A stretch of DNA of 64,000 nt from Vibrio metoecus. Its GTDB lineage: Bacteria; Pseudomonadota; Gammaproteobacteria; Enterobacterales; Vibrionaceae. Under the pieces are notes generated by a model that had not been told where the DNA came from, did not search any database, and was given only the letters and a program-made list of their open reading frames with translations. The stretch covers positions 1,240,001 to 1,304,000 of the forward strand of contig NZ_CP035686.1 of assembly GCF_009665255.1 (NCBI RefSeq), in the 5' to 3' direction. The translations under genes were made by a program, and so were the position numbers. Shown here piece after piece: positions 24,993-35,149 of the stretch; positions within the stretch are counted from its first letter, which is position 1; every line of letters starts with the position of its first letter.

Positions 24993-27599
24993 ATGGCTCA
25001 CATTCCTCAAGCCAAATACCGTCTTGATTACCAACCGCCCTCACACACGATTACTGATATCGATTTGGTGTTTGATCTTCATGACAATGCCACTCTGGTG
25101 ACGGCGGTATCTCACATTAGACAGCAAAATGACAGCAATACCTTAACCCTTGATGGTGAAGCGCTTACGCTTAAAGAACTCAAGGTAAACGGGCAAGATT
25201 GGCAAGATTACACGGTTACAGAGGCAAACTTAGAAATCCGCGGTTTACCGAGTGAATTTACCCTTGCCGTGGTGACTCAACTTGATCCACAAGCCAATAC
25301 CGCACTGGAAGGTCTATACAAATCTGGTGGTGCATTCTGTACGCAGTGCGAGGCGGAAGGCTTCCGCCGCATTACTTATTATTTGGATCGTCCTGACGTT
25401 TTGGCTCGTTACACCACCACAGTTATTGCAGATAAAGCTCAGAATCCTTATCTGCTTAGCAACGGCAACAAGATTGCTCAAGGTGAATTAGATGCGGGAC
25501 GTCACTGGGTGAAGTGGCAAGATCCCCATCCAAAACCTGCGTATCTGTTTGCTTTGGTGGCGGGAGATTTTGATGTGCTGCGCGATCAGTACGTCACACA
25601 ATCTGGTCGCCAAGTTGCGCTAGAAATTTTCGTTGATAAAGGCAATTTGGATCGTGCTGGCCATGCAATGACTTCACTCATCAACTCTATGCGTTGGGAT
25701 GAACAACGTTTTGGGCTTGAGTACGATCTCGATATTTACATGATTGTCGCTGTCGATTTCTTCAATATGGGAGCCATGGAAAACAAAGGGTTGAACATTT
25801 TCAACTCCAAGTTTGTGCTAGCCAATGAGAAAACGGCGACCGATACCGACTACCTCGGTATTGAAGCCGTCATTGGCCACGAATACTTCCACAACTGGAC
25901 AGGCAACCGAGTTACTTGTCGAGATTGGTTCCAATTGAGCTTGAAAGAAGGTTTAACAGTATTCCGCGATCAAGAATTCTCCTCGGATCTCGGCTCGCGT
26001 GCGGTAAACCGAATTGGCAATGTGCGCATCATTCGTGGCCCACAGTTTGCGGAAGATGCTAGCCCAATGTCGCACCCAATCCGCCCGGATAAAGTCATTG
26101 AAATGAATAACTTCTATACTCTGACCGTTTATGAAAAGGGCAGTGAGGTCATTCGAATGATGCATACATTGCTAGGTGAAGAAAAATTCCAACGCGGCAT
26201 GAAGCTCTATTTTGAGCGTCATGATGGAACCGCAGCCACCTGTGAAGATTTTGTCGCCGCGATGGAAGATGCTTCCGGTGTCGACCTACAGCAGTTCCGT
26301 CTTTGGTACAGCCAATCTGGCACTCCAACACTCAAAGTGAGTAGTGTTTATGATGCTGTGGCTCAAAGCTATGAGCTGACGATAGAACAAAACACGGAAC
26401 CGACTCACGAGCAGAAAGAGAAGCAAGCACTGCATATTCCATTTGATATTGAGCTTTACGCACCAAATGGGGATGTCATTCAGCTACAGTGTAACGGAAA
26501 GCCTATTTCTAACGTGCTGGATGTGAAACAAGCTAAACAAACCTTCCGCTTTGAAAAGGTCGCTCAACAACCGATCCCATCACTGTTGCGAGAGTTTTCA
26601 GCGCCAGTGAAATTGGAATATGCCTACAGTGATGAAGAGTTAATCTTCTTGATGGTTCACGCGCGTAACGAGTTCGCACGTTGGGATGCAGGGCAGATAT
26701 TGCTTGCTAAATACATTCGCACCAACGTTGAGCGCGTACAACAAGGTAAGCCTGTCGAACTGGCTGAAGCAGTAGTAGATGCTTTCCGTGGTGTTTTGCT
26801 CAGTGACAACTTGGAAGCTGAATTTGTTGCAGAAATGCTCTCGCTACCAAGCCATAACGAAGTGTCTGGCTGGTACAAGCGCGTTGATGTGGATGCCATT
26901 GCTCAAGTTCTTACTAAAATCAAAGTCATTCTAGCGACCGAATTGGAGGATGAGCTCAGCGCAACGTATCACACGTTAAAGCAAGACACATACTCGATTG
27001 AGCATGCTGCTATTGGTCAACGTACGCTACGCAACGTGTGCTTGAGCTACCTTGCCTATACAGCGCAAGGCAACTCATTGGTACAAAAGCAGTATGCGCA
27101 AGCCAACAACATGACAGATACCATAGCAGCCATGACGTCCGCCAATCAGGCGCAGTTAGCGTGCCGTGAAGCCTTGATGCAAGATTACAGCGACAAATGG
27201 AAGCACGATGGCTTGGTCATGGATAAGTGGTTTACTTTGCAAGGTTCCAACCCATCTTCTCAAGTGTTGGATGTGATCCAGCAGGCAATGCAACATGAAG
27301 CGTTTAGTTTGAAAAACCCGAACCGAACTCGCAGCTTAATTGGTGCATTTTTGAATGCTAACCCAGTCAATTTCCATGCGAAAACAGGGGAAGGTTATCG
27401 CTTCGCGGGGCAAATCCTGCGTGAGCTAAACAGTAGCAATCCACAAGTGGCTTCACGTCTGATTGATCCATTACTTAAGTTCCGACTCTATGATGAACAG
27501 CGCCAAGCATTGATCAAACAAGAACTTGAACAATTGAAAAGTATGGAAAATCTTGCGCGTGATTTGTTTGAAAAAGTGAGTAAAGCACTCGACGCATAA
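24993..27599 (+). CDS. pepN: Aminopeptidase N
   Basis: An 868-residue cytoplasmic M1 metallopeptidase that removes N-terminal residues from peptides. The exopeptidase motif GAMEN is present in FFNMGAMENKGLNIFN. The zinc site is HEYFH at residues 296-300 with the downstream glutamate in SLKEGLTVFRD. The all-helical C-terminal third is complete. Length and motif positions are nearly the same as E. coli PepN. The start has GGATTACGACA upstream, a modest site, but the N-terminus (MAHIPQAKYRLDYQPP) matches the family. Confidence 0.96.
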   Translation: MAHIPQAKYRLDYQPPSHTITDIDLVFDLHDNATLVTAVSHIRQQNDSNTLTLDGEALTLKELKVNGQDWQDYTVTEANLEIRGLPSEFTLAVVTQLDPQANTALEGLYKSGGAFCTQCEAEGFRRITYYLDRPDVLARYTTTVIADKAQNPYLLSNGNKIAQGELDAGRHWVKWQDPHPKPAYLFALVAGDFDVLRDQYVTQSGRQVALEIFVDKGNLDRAGHAMTSLINSMRWDEQRFGLEYDLDIYMIVAVDFFNMGAMENKGLNIFNSKFVLANEKTATDTDYLGIEAVIGHEYFHNWTGNRVTCRDWFQLSLKEGLTVFRDQEFSSDLGSRAVNRIGNVRIIRGPQFAEDASPMSHPIRPDKVIEMNNFYTLTVYEKGSEVIRMMHTLLGEEKFQRGMKLYFERHDGTAATCEDFVAAMEDASGVDLQQFRLWYSQSGTPTLKVSSVYDAVAQSYELTIEQNTEPTHEQKEKQALHIPFDIELYAPNGDVIQLQCNGKPISNVLDVKQAKQTFRFEKVAQQPIPSLLREFSAPVKLEYAYSDEELIFLMVHARNEFARWDAGQILLAKYIRTNVERVQQGKPVELAEAVVDAFRGVLLSDNLEAEFVAEMLSLPSHNEVSGWYKRVDVDAIAQVLTKIKVILATELEDELSATYHTLKQDTYSIEHAAIGQRTLRNVCLSYLAYTAQGNSLVQKQYAQANNMTDTIAAMTSANQAQLACREALMQDYSDKWKHDGLVMDKWFTLQGSNPSSQVLDVIQQAMQHEAFSLKNPNRTRSLIGAFLNANPVNFHAKTGEGYRFAGQILRELNSSNPQVASRLIDPLLKFRLYDEQRQALIKQELEQLKSMENLARDLFEKVSKALDA

Positions 27600-27620
27600 G
27601 CCAAACAGTAAAGGTAAACT

Positions 27621-27641
27621 AGGTGGCACTTAGTGCCACCT
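27621..27641 (+). promoter_or_regulatory. Perfect hairpin before the DUF2835 gene
   Basis: AGGTGGCAC (27621-27629) and GTGCCACCT (27633-27641) form a 9-bp stem with a 3-base loop. The left arm contains a Shine-Dalgarno-like AGGTGG six bases before a GTG codon. There is no T run after it, so it is either a weak terminator for pepN or a structure acting on translation of the next gene. Confidence 0.55.
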
Positions 27642-27650
27642 CATACTTGC

Positions 27651-27869
27651 ATGAACTACTATTTTTTCTCTCTAAACATCTCTTATCAAACCTTTGTCGC
27701 GCATTATTCTGGTGTGGCGAGCAGTGTCGTGGTCATAACAGAGCAAGGTTTGAGATTACAACTTCCTGCGACTCGTCTACGGCCATTTTTAAGCCAAATT
27801 GGAGTAAAAGGTCGATTTCGGTTAACAACTGACCAAAATAATCGTTTCGTTAAGTTAGAAGTTCTGTAA
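27651..27869 (+). CDS. DUF2835 family protein
   Basis: A 72-residue protein from ATG 27651: MNYYFFSLNISYQTFVAHYSG, then GLRLQLPATRLRPFLSQIGVKGRFRLTTDQNNRF. This is the DUF2835 pattern, a small soluble protein of unknown function common in marine gammaproteobacteria. Family members start at about this Met. An upstream in-frame GTG (27633) with AGGTGG before it would add six residues, so the start is not settled. It follows pepN by 51 bases and may be read from it. Confidence 0.8.
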   Translation: MNYYFFSLNISYQTFVAHYSGVASSVVVITEQGLRLQLPATRLRPFLSQIGVKGRFRLTTDQNNRFVKLEVL

Positions 27870-28057
27870 AAGCATTAATTTGTAGTGGTTTGAATAGGTA
27901 CTTTAGTCACATTCTCACACTTTTACTCCATGACCACCCCAAAACAATTAACTATTTATCAATAAAACTCTTACAATAACCCCCGCATTACTCACAGTAA
28001 GCACTATGCTTATTGCACACACCCTACAAAAATAAGAATCAAATTCTGGAGTCGACC

Positions 28058-31000
28058 ATGACTGCGCGTGAAACTTTGATGCCAGTTTTGCTTGAAAAAG
28101 TGTATCAACTGATTCAAGACAAACTAGAGCTTGCTCAACAACCCTTAGTGACTCAACTTGGACAACACCTGTTCAGCAATATTTCGCAAGACGATTTAGT
28201 TGAACGTAACGAGTCTGATCTTTATGGTGCGGTACTCAGCCTCTGGCACCATATTAATGAAAAAACCGCCGATGAACGCTCAGTTCGAGTGTTTAACCCA
28301 ACGGTCAGTCGCCAAGGTTGGCAGTCGACCCATACTATTGTGGAAATTGTTCTTCCAGATAGCCCATTTCTGGTCGATTCGATCAAAATGGCATTAAGTC
28401 GCCTAGGATTGGCATCACACTTAATGTTAAACGGCCCCGCACACATTGCACGCCATGAGGATGGCTCTGTAAAAAGCATCAATCAAGGTGAAGGTCAACT
28501 GACATCCATGTTCCACATCGAAGTCGATCGTCTTAGCAGTAAAGAAGAGATGGCGGAACTCAAAAATGAGCTGCTTGATATCCTGCAAGACACGGCACTT
28601 GTGGTTAAAGATTGGAAGCCGATGTCTAACAAGCTTGAACAAGTCATTAAACAGCTAGAAGTGGAGCATAATCAGCTCCCCATTGAAGCAGAACGTTTAA
28701 CGGAAACAATTCAATTCTTACGTTGGCTTGGTAACCATAACTTTACTTTTATGGGTTACAAAGAGTTTGATTTGATTGAAGAGAAAGGAGAAACCGAGCT
28801 CACTCCAACTCAAGAGGCTGGCTTAGGTTTATTTTCAGAGCATGAACGGGTACGTAGTGTAAAACTCTCACAATTCCCAGATTCAGCAAGGCTAGAAGCG
28901 AAAAAACCATTCTTATTGATCCTCACCAAAGGCAATAAACAATCGCGTATTCACCGCCCAGCTTATACCGATTACATCGGTATTAAGAAGTTTGATGCCC
29001 AAGGCAAAGTGATTGGCGAGCATCGTTTCACCGGCTTGTACACCTCCGCCGTTTATAACCAGAGTGTGGAAAGCATCCCACTGATTCGTGAAAAAGTTGG
29101 TCGTATCTTAGCTGCCAGTGGTTACCGCCAAGGATCTTATGCTTACAAAGCACTGCATAACATTCTAGAAAACTACCCACGCGATGAGTTACTGCAAGCA
29201 CGTGAAGAAGAGCTGCTTGAAGTAGGCATGGGGGTAGTGCAGATGCAAGATCGCGATCTACTCCGTTTGTTTGTTCGTCGAGACCCATTCGGCCGCTTCT
29301 TTAGCTGCATGGTTTATGTTGCCAAAGAACGCCACAATACCGAGCTGCGTCGCCAAAGCCAACGTATCTTCAAAAGCTACTTCTCCAGCGAGCAAGAGGT
29401 TGAATTTACAACCTATTTCTCCGAAAGTTCTTTAGCTCGTACCCACTATATCGTGCGGGTTGATAACAACAATATTGACGTCGATGTGAAAAAAATAGAG
29501 CAAAACTTAATGGAAGCCTCAACCACGTGGGATGATCGTCTCGCAGAAGCCATAGTAGCGAATTTTGGAGAGAGTCGTGGCTTGCCTCTCTCGAAAGAAT
29601 ACCAACGAGCTTTCCCTCGCTCTTACAAAGAAGATGTGATGCCAGGCTCTGCATTAGCGGATATTGAGCATCTTGAAGCGCTCGATGGGAACAATAAACT
29701 GGGTATGTTGTTCTACCGCTTGCAAGAAACGGCAAAAGATTCCAAAGCAGTTCGACTCAAGCTCTACCACAAAGATGAGCCTATCCATTTGTCAGACGTG
29801 ATGCCTATGCTAGAAAACCTTGGCTTACGTGTGATTGGCGAATCACCTTACGAAGTGGTCAAAGCGAATGGCCAAATATACTGGATCCTCGACTTTTCAA
29901 TGCTCCATAAGAGCGATAAGCAAGTTGACCTCCGCGAAGCGCGCGATCGCTTCCAACAAGCATTTGCAGCGATTTGGGCAGGAGAGCTAGAAAGCGATGG
30001 CTTTAACCGCCTGATTTTAGGTGCATCACTTTCTGGCCGAGAGGTCTCTATTCTGCGCGCTTATGCACGTTATATGCGCCAAGTTGGTTTCCCATTTAGC
30101 CAACACTATATTGAAGACACGCTCAGCCATCACCCTGATCTTGCCAAAGGTTTGGTGGATCTTTTTGTACATCGCTTTGATCCTAAATATAAAGGTGGTG
30201 AGAAAGGTCAAGCCGAACTGATCAAATCCCTCACTGAGCAGTTAGATCAAGTTGAAAGTCTCGATGATGACCGGATCATCCGTCGCTACATGGAAATGAT
30301 TAATGCGACTCTGCGCACCAACTACTACCAGTTGGATGAAAGCAAACAACCAAAACCTTGGTTATCACTCAAAATGAAACCAAGCGATATTCCAGAAATC
30401 CCAGCGCCGGTACCGGCTTTTGAAATCTTCGTTTATGCTCCGGATATCGAAGGGGTGCATTTACGGGGTGGCAAAGTCGCTCGTGGAGGGCTGCGTTGGT
30501 CTGATCGTCAAGAAGACTTCCGCACAGAGATCTTGGGCTTAGTTAAAGCACAGCAAGTGAAAAATACCGTTATCGTTCCGGTGGGTGCGAAAGGCGGCTT
30601 TGTGTGTAAGAAGCAATATCTTTACACCACTAGAGATGAAATCTTCGCCGAAGGTCAGCGCTGCTATAAACGCTTTATCCGGGCATTGCTCGATGTCACA
30701 GATAACATCCTTGAAGGGCAAGTCGTACCGCCGAAAAATGTCGTTCGTCACGATGAAGATGACCCATATTTGGTGGTTGCAGCGGATAAAGGGACTGCAA
30801 CTTTCTCTGATTTAGCGAACTCAGTTTCTGCAGAATACCAATTTTGGTTAGGCGATGCTTTTGCCTCTGGTGGCTCTAATGGCTATGACCATAAAGCCAT
30901 GGGGATCACCGCTAAAGGTGGCTGGGAGTCGGTGAAACGCCATTTCCGTGAAATGGGTATTGATTGCCAAACTACGGACTTTACTGCAATCGGTATTGGT

Positions 31001-32899
31001 GATATGGCAGGGGACGTATTTGGTAACGGTATGCTGTTGTCGAAACATATTCGCCTACTGGCAGCCTTTAACCATATCCATATTTTCATTGATCCAACGC
31101 CAGATTCCGCAAGCAGTTGGGAAGAGCGTAATCGTTTGTTCAACCTGCCTCGTTCAAGCTGGGAAGATTACAACTCTAAGTTGATTTCTAAAGGTGGTGG
31201 TGTCTTTTCTCGTAAGTCGAAAGCTATCACGCTAACACCTGAAATGCAGAAAATGCTCAACACCAAGAAGGCATCTTTAGCTCCCAACGAGCTGATCAAG
31301 ATGATCCTAAAAATGGAAGTTGATCTCCTGTGGAATGGTGGGATCGGCACTTATGTCAAATCGTCAATCGAAACCCATACGGATGTAGGTGACCGTGCAA
31401 ATGATGGTTTGCGGGTTGATGGACGTGATCTGAATGCGAAGATTATCGGTGAAGGTGGTAACTTAGGGATGACTCAACGTGGGCGTATTGAATTTGCGCT
31501 CAAAGGTGGCCGAGTCAATACCGACTTTGTAGATAACGTCGGCGGCGTGGACTGTTCAGACAACGAAGTTAATATCAAGATCTTCCTCAATGGTTTAGTC
31601 GCAAACGGAGATTTAACGCTAAAACAGCGCAACCAAATCCTTGAGTCAATGAAAGATGAAGTGGGAACGATTGTTATTGAAGATGCTTACGGCCAGTCAG
31701 AATCCATTTCTGTTACCGAAGCCCAGGGCGTTTCTCTGATGAAAGAGCAAATCCGCTTTATCCATCATATGGAGAAAAATGGATACCTAGATCGTGCATT
31801 AGAATACATTCCAGATGATGAAACCTTACTTGAGCGTGAAAGACAGGGCATGGGCTTAACTCGCCCAGAGCTTTCTGTTTTGATGGCCTATGGCAAGATG
31901 GCACTGAAAGAAGAACTCGCCAGTGAAGAAATTGCTCAAGATGAATTTCATGCAAAACAACTGGTTAACTACTTCCCAACAGAGTTACGCGGTCACTATG
32001 CACAGCAGATGGTGAACCATCCGTTACGAGTAGAAATCATCGCTACAGCCTTAGCGAACCAAATGGTTAACGAAATGGGCTGCAACTTTGTGACTCGTTT
32101 ACAAGAAGAAACGGGGTCAAGCGTGACAGATATTGCTAACGCTTATGCTGCAGCTCGCGAAATTTATGGCCTTGGTACTGTGCTGGAAAAAGTTCGCCAC
32201 TTAGACAATATTGCGCAAAGCAGTGCCCAATATGATGTGATGTTCCTCGTGCGCCGCACATTACGACGCTTGACTCGTTGGCTGCTGCGTAACCGCACTG
32301 GCAAACCAAACGTTATGAGCATGATTGAACGTTACCAAGATGATGTAAAAGCGATTACTGAACAGCTTGATCACGTTTTGGTAAAAGAAGAGATTGCGGA
32401 ACATCAACTCATGGCTGAGGCATGGATAGAGAAGGGGATCGAGAAAGATCTTGCTCATTACGTGGCACGACTCTCTAGCCTCTATTCGGCATTGGATATT
32501 TCCAGTGTTGCGAAAGAGAAAAACACTGCAGTAGCTCAAACCGCTAAACTCTACTTTAGCTTAGGAGATCGACTGTCGCTACACTGGTTCTTAAAACAGA
32601 TCAATCAACAGGCTGTTGATAACCATTGGCAAGCGCTCGCAAGAGCCTCATTCCGAGAAGATCTCGATTGGCAGCAGCGTCAGTTAACCGCTCAGGTACT
32701 CAGCGGTAACTTAACCAGTACTCACGTTGATGTTGAGCCCGCTCTGGATAAGTGGTTGGAGCGAAACCAAGTGTCGATTACTCGTTGGGAAAATATTCTT
32801 AATGAATTCAAAGTCGGTAGCGTGCATGAATTCGCTAAGTTCTCTGTGGCACTACGAGAGTTGACTTTGCTCAACTTAAACTGCCTTACTTCAGAATAA
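28058..32899 (+). CDS. gdhB: NAD-specific glutamate dehydrogenase, large 180-kDa type
   Basis: A 1613-residue enzyme that converts glutamate to 2-oxoglutarate and ammonia with NAD, usually in catabolism. The start at 28058 (MTARETLMPVLLEK) follows TGGAG; the frame upstream to 28013 lacks a site. A long N-terminal regulatory part covers the first ~700 residues. The catalytic domain shows GGKVARGGLRWSDRQEDFRTEILGLVKAQ, VPVGAKGGFV (substrate lysine) and the NAD region with DLLWNGGIGTYVKSS and AKIIGEGGNLGMTQ. The C-terminal helical region is full length. It is monocistronic, flanked by its own upstream gap and a terminator. Confidence 0.95.
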   Translation: MTARETLMPVLLEKVYQLIQDKLELAQQPLVTQLGQHLFSNISQDDLVERNESDLYGAVLSLWHHINEKTADERSVRVFNPTVSRQGWQSTHTIVEIVLPDSPFLVDSIKMALSRLGLASHLMLNGPAHIARHEDGSVKSINQGEGQLTSMFHIEVDRLSSKEEMAELKNELLDILQDTALVVKDWKPMSNKLEQVIKQLEVEHNQLPIEAERLTETIQFLRWLGNHNFTFMGYKEFDLIEEKGETELTPTQEAGLGLFSEHERVRSVKLSQFPDSARLEAKKPFLLILTKGNKQSRIHRPAYTDYIGIKKFDAQGKVIGEHRFTGLYTSAVYNQSVESIPLIREKVGRILAASGYRQGSYAYKALHNILENYPRDELLQAREEELLEVGMGVVQMQDRDLLRLFVRRDPFGRFFSCMVYVAKERHNTELRRQSQRIFKSYFSSEQEVEFTTYFSESSLARTHYIVRVDNNNIDVDVKKIEQNLMEASTTWDDRLAEAIVANFGESRGLPLSKEYQRAFPRSYKEDVMPGSALADIEHLEALDGNNKLGMLFYRLQETAKDSKAVRLKLYHKDEPIHLSDVMPMLENLGLRVIGESPYEVVKANGQIYWILDFSMLHKSDKQVDLREARDRFQQAFAAIWAGELESDGFNRLILGASLSGREVSILRAYARYMRQVGFPFSQHYIEDTLSHHPDLAKGLVDLFVHRFDPKYKGGEKGQAELIKSLTEQLDQVESLDDDRIIRRYMEMINATLRTNYYQLDESKQPKPWLSLKMKPSDIPEIPAPVPAFEIFVYAPDIEGVHLRGGKVARGGLRWSDRQEDFRTEILGLVKAQQVKNTVIVPVGAKGGFVCKKQYLYTTRDEIFAEGQRCYKRFIRALLDVTDNILEGQVVPPKNVVRHDEDDPYLVVAADKGTATFSDLANSVSAEYQFWLGDAFASGGSNGYDHKAMGITAKGGWESVKRHFREMGIDCQTTDFTAIGIGDMAGDVFGNGMLLSKHIRLLAAFNHIHIFIDPTPDSASSWEERNRLFNLPRSSWEDYNSKLISKGGGVFSRKSKAITLTPEMQKMLNTKKASLAPNELIKMILKMEVDLLWNGGIGTYVKSSIETHTDVGDRANDGLRVDGRDLNAKIIGEGGNLGMTQRGRIEFALKGGRVNTDFVDNVGGVDCSDNEVNIKIFLNGLVANGDLTLKQRNQILESMKDEVGTIVIEDAYGQSESISVTEAQGVSLMKEQIRFIHHMEKNGYLDRALEYIPDDETLLERERQGMGLTRPELSVLMAYGKMALKEELASEEIAQDEFHAKQLVNYFPTELRGHYAQQMVNHPLRVEIIATALANQMVNEMGCNFVTRLQEETGSSVTDIANAYAAAREIYGLGTVLEKVRHLDNIAQSSAQYDVMFLVRRTLRRLTRWLLRNRTGKPNVMSMIERYQDDVKAITEQLDHVLVKEEIAEHQLMAEAWIEKGIEKDLAHYVARLSSLYSALDISSVAKEKNTAVAQTAKLYFSLGDRLSLHWFLKQINQQAVDNHWQALARASFREDLDWQQRQLTAQVLSGNLTSTHVDVEPALDKWLERNQVSITRWENILNEFKVGSVHEFAKFSVALRELTLLNLNCLTSE

Positions 32900-32934
32900 G
32901 CATTGAATTGCCTGACGAATGAGTCAATAATAAC

Positions 32935-32958
32935 GCCCCGTTTATTCGGGGCTTTTTT
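32935..32958 (+). terminator. Terminator after gdhB
   Basis: GCCCCG (32935-32940), 6-base loop, CGGGGC (32947-32952) and six T. It lies 14 bases before the pyrD start, so pyrD would need its own promoter or read-through. Confidence 0.9.
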
Positions 32959-32972
32959 CTTTCGGAGGCATT

Positions 32973-33983
32973 ATGCTTTACCGCTTAGCCAGAGCTGGCT
33001 TTTTTCAATTGGATGCTGAAAAAGCACATGATTTGGCCATCTCTAATTTCAAACGTTTCACCGGTACTCCTCTCGATCTCTTCTATCGTCAACAACTTCC
33101 TCATCGTCCTGTTCAATGTATGGGACTCACCTTTAAAAACCCAGTCGGTTTAGCCGCAGGACTCGACAAAAATGGCGAGTGCATTGAAGCATTTGGTGCA
33201 ATGGGTTTTGGTTTTGTTGAAGTTGGTACGGTGACACCAAGACCACAAGCAGGCAATGATAAACCACGCTTGTTTCGTCTAGTGCATGCGGAAGGCATCA
33301 TCAACCGCATGGGTTTTAACAATCTTGGTGTTGATCACTTGGTTGAGAATGTTAAACGCGCTAAATACGATGGCATCATTGGGATCAACATCGGTAAAAA
33401 CAAAGATACGCCGATTGAGAAAGGGGTAGAGGATTATTTAATCTGTATGGATAAGGTCTATCCATACGCGGGTTATATTGCAGTAAACATTTCTTCACCT
33501 AACACTCCTGGACTTCGTTCACTGCAATACGGTGAAGCGCTCGATGAATTACTTGCCGCTTTAAAAGCGCGCCAATCCGAACTGGCCGCTAAGCATGATA
33601 AATATGTGCCACTGGCATTAAAAATTGCACCAGATTTAAGTGACGATGAAATCAAACAAATTTGTCAGTCTTTATTGAAGAATAATATTGATGGTGTGAT
33701 TGCAACCAATACCACCTTAGATCGCTCATTAGTTGACGGAATGAAGTATGCGGAAGAAACCGGAGGCCTAAGCGGGCGCCCTCTACAAACCCGCAGCACA
33801 GAAGTCATCAAATGCTTATATAAAGAGTTGGGTGAAGAAATTCCAATCATCGGTGTTGGCGGGATTGACTCCTACATCTCCGCTAAAGAAAAACTGATGG
33901 CTGGAGCAAAATTGGTTCAAGTTTACAGCGGTTTTATTTATCAAGGTCCTCGCTTAGTCGCAGATATTGTTAAAAACCTCTAG
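32973..33983 (+). CDS. pyrD: Dihydroorotate dehydrogenase, class 2 (quinone)
   Basis: A 336-residue membrane-associated flavoenzyme of pyrimidine synthesis that oxidises dihydroorotate to orotate and reduces quinone. The N-terminal amphipathic extension (MLYRLARAGFFQLDAEKAHDL) marks class 2. FMN and substrate motifs: GLAAGLDKNGECIEAFGAMGFGFVEVGTVTPRPQ, NRMGFNN, and NISSPNTPGLR with the catalytic serine of class 2. RBS CGGAGG. It is the first gene of a block (pyrD, zapC, rlmL, uup, rmf, fabA, ycbZ, matP) that keeps E. coli order. Confidence 0.96.
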   Translation: MLYRLARAGFFQLDAEKAHDLAISNFKRFTGTPLDLFYRQQLPHRPVQCMGLTFKNPVGLAAGLDKNGECIEAFGAMGFGFVEVGTVTPRPQAGNDKPRLFRLVHAEGIINRMGFNNLGVDHLVENVKRAKYDGIIGINIGKNKDTPIEKGVEDYLICMDKVYPYAGYIAVNISSPNTPGLRSLQYGEALDELLAALKARQSELAAKHDKYVPLALKIAPDLSDDEIKQICQSLLKNNIDGVIATNTTLDRSLVDGMKYAEETGGLSGRPLQTRSTEVIKCLYKELGEEIPIIGVGGIDSYISAKEKLMAGAKLVQVYSGFIYQGPRLVADIVKNL

Positions 33984-34137
33984 TTTTCCCAAATGAACAG
34001 CTTGAATTACAGAGGAAATGCATAGTGCATTTCCTCTTTTTTTTTCTGAACGGCCTCATAAAATTACCGATATTCATAGGCAAAGGTAATTTAAGCGTTT
34101 TACCTAGTCCCCTAAATGTATCGTTGAGAGTGGAACA

Positions 34138-34680
34138 ATGCTTAAACCAAGTGACAAATGGAGTTGGTATTACTCAGATAATGAAGGTTATCTGATGCTC
34201 AACCTTGGTGACGATATGCTATTTCGCACAAACCTGAGCCGAAATCTTTTGGTGGATTGTGCGTTTGCAGAAAACCACTTTACGGTAGACGATGCCTCAG
34301 ACTTTCAGTTGTATAAAGAACGAATCGCTTGCCTTCCATTAAGTGAACCTCGCAAAGCAGAACTGGCGCTTTACTGTATCGCAGCCAAGCGTTTTCACAA
34401 GCCAGTACAACCTAAAAGCTGGTTTTTTGACTCACAAAGTTCAGAGTTCATTCCAGAACAAGGCGATCTCATTATCTTACGTAATGGGCTTAATGATGGC
34501 ATTTTTATCGCATTGGAAGTAGGGGAGAATGCTAGCCTTTGTGCTTATACCGATCTTGTTTCATTTGCTCTCAACGAGAATAAAACCTTAGAGTTTGGCC
34601 AGGTGATTAAAGTGATGCATGACAGAATGTCTGACGCTAACACACTTTTCCTTACACAACCAATGGCCATGGTCAGTTAG
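34138..34680 (+). CDS. zapC: Cell division protein ZapC
   Basis: A 180-residue soluble protein. The opening (KPSDKWSWYYSDNEGYLMLNLGDDMLF) and PKSWFFDSQ, together with the C-terminal FGQVIKVMHDRM, align by eye with E. coli ZapC (YcbW), which binds FtsZ and promotes filament bundling. Position between pyrD and rlmL is the same as in E. coli. RBS GAGAGTGG. Sequence identity to the E. coli protein looks modest, so the name depends partly on synteny. Confidence 0.88.
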   Translation: MLKPSDKWSWYYSDNEGYLMLNLGDDMLFRTNLSRNLLVDCAFAENHFTVDDASDFQLYKERIACLPLSEPRKAELALYCIAAKRFHKPVQPKSWFFDSQSSEFIPEQGDLIILRNGLNDGIFIALEVGENASLCAYTDLVSFALNENKTLEFGQVIKVMHDRMSDANTLFLTQPMAMVS

Positions 34681-34692
34681 ATTTTTCGTAAA

Positions 34693-34720
34693 ATTTCGTT
34701 CCTTTCCCATTTCGTTCCTT
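34693..34720 (+). repeat. Short tandem direct repeat
   Basis: ATTTCGTTCCTT occurs at 34693-34704 and again at 34709-34720, separated by four bases. It lies between the zapC stop and its terminator; function unknown. Confidence 0.6.
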
Positions 34721-34728
34721 CATTTCTT

Positions 34729-34751
34729 ATCGGCGTAAGCCGATTTTTTTT
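34729..34751 (+). terminator. Terminator after zapC
   Basis: ATCGGC (34729-34734), loop GTAA, GCCGAT (34739-34744), then a long T run to 34751. Confidence 0.88.
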
Positions 34752-35149
34752 GCCTCAGATCCCAAGACAACTCAGTACACATTGTGAGCTTGGTACAAAT
34801 TTCACACATTCATCCTGCCCTTAAGAAATCCCTTTTATAGCTTTCACATTAATGTTTCCCAACAAAAATTCCCCGTTTAGACCATTTTGTAACTTATTTA
34901 CAGTGTAAAAACTGCACTGGTATAGACCAAATTCATGGTGAATAAATACTCAGATGAATGAGTGGTGCTTTATTAATCAATGGATAGCAAGGGAGTGTGT
35001 GCACACTGACAAAATTTTTAGATGCGGTTAGCTTTGATTGAGAAGACGGGATAAAACTGAGTTTTTTTATCTTGTTGATGAGTTAGCTTTAGGTATGGTT
35101 CACATTGTCAGTTATAATCTGAGACCATTTTTATCAGCAAAAGAACACT

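Larger units (their letters stand above)
34681..35149 (+). promoter_or_regulatory. Intergenic region zapC-rlmL
   Basis: About 470 bases with no gene I can support. It holds a 12-bp direct repeat, the zapC terminator, a 10-bp palindrome GTGTGCACAC at 34997-35006, AT-rich sequence, and a perfect TATAAT at 35113-35118 that is a likely -10 box for rlmL (start 35150), with only a weak -35. The E. coli neighbour ycbX is absent from this gap. Confidence 0.5.
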
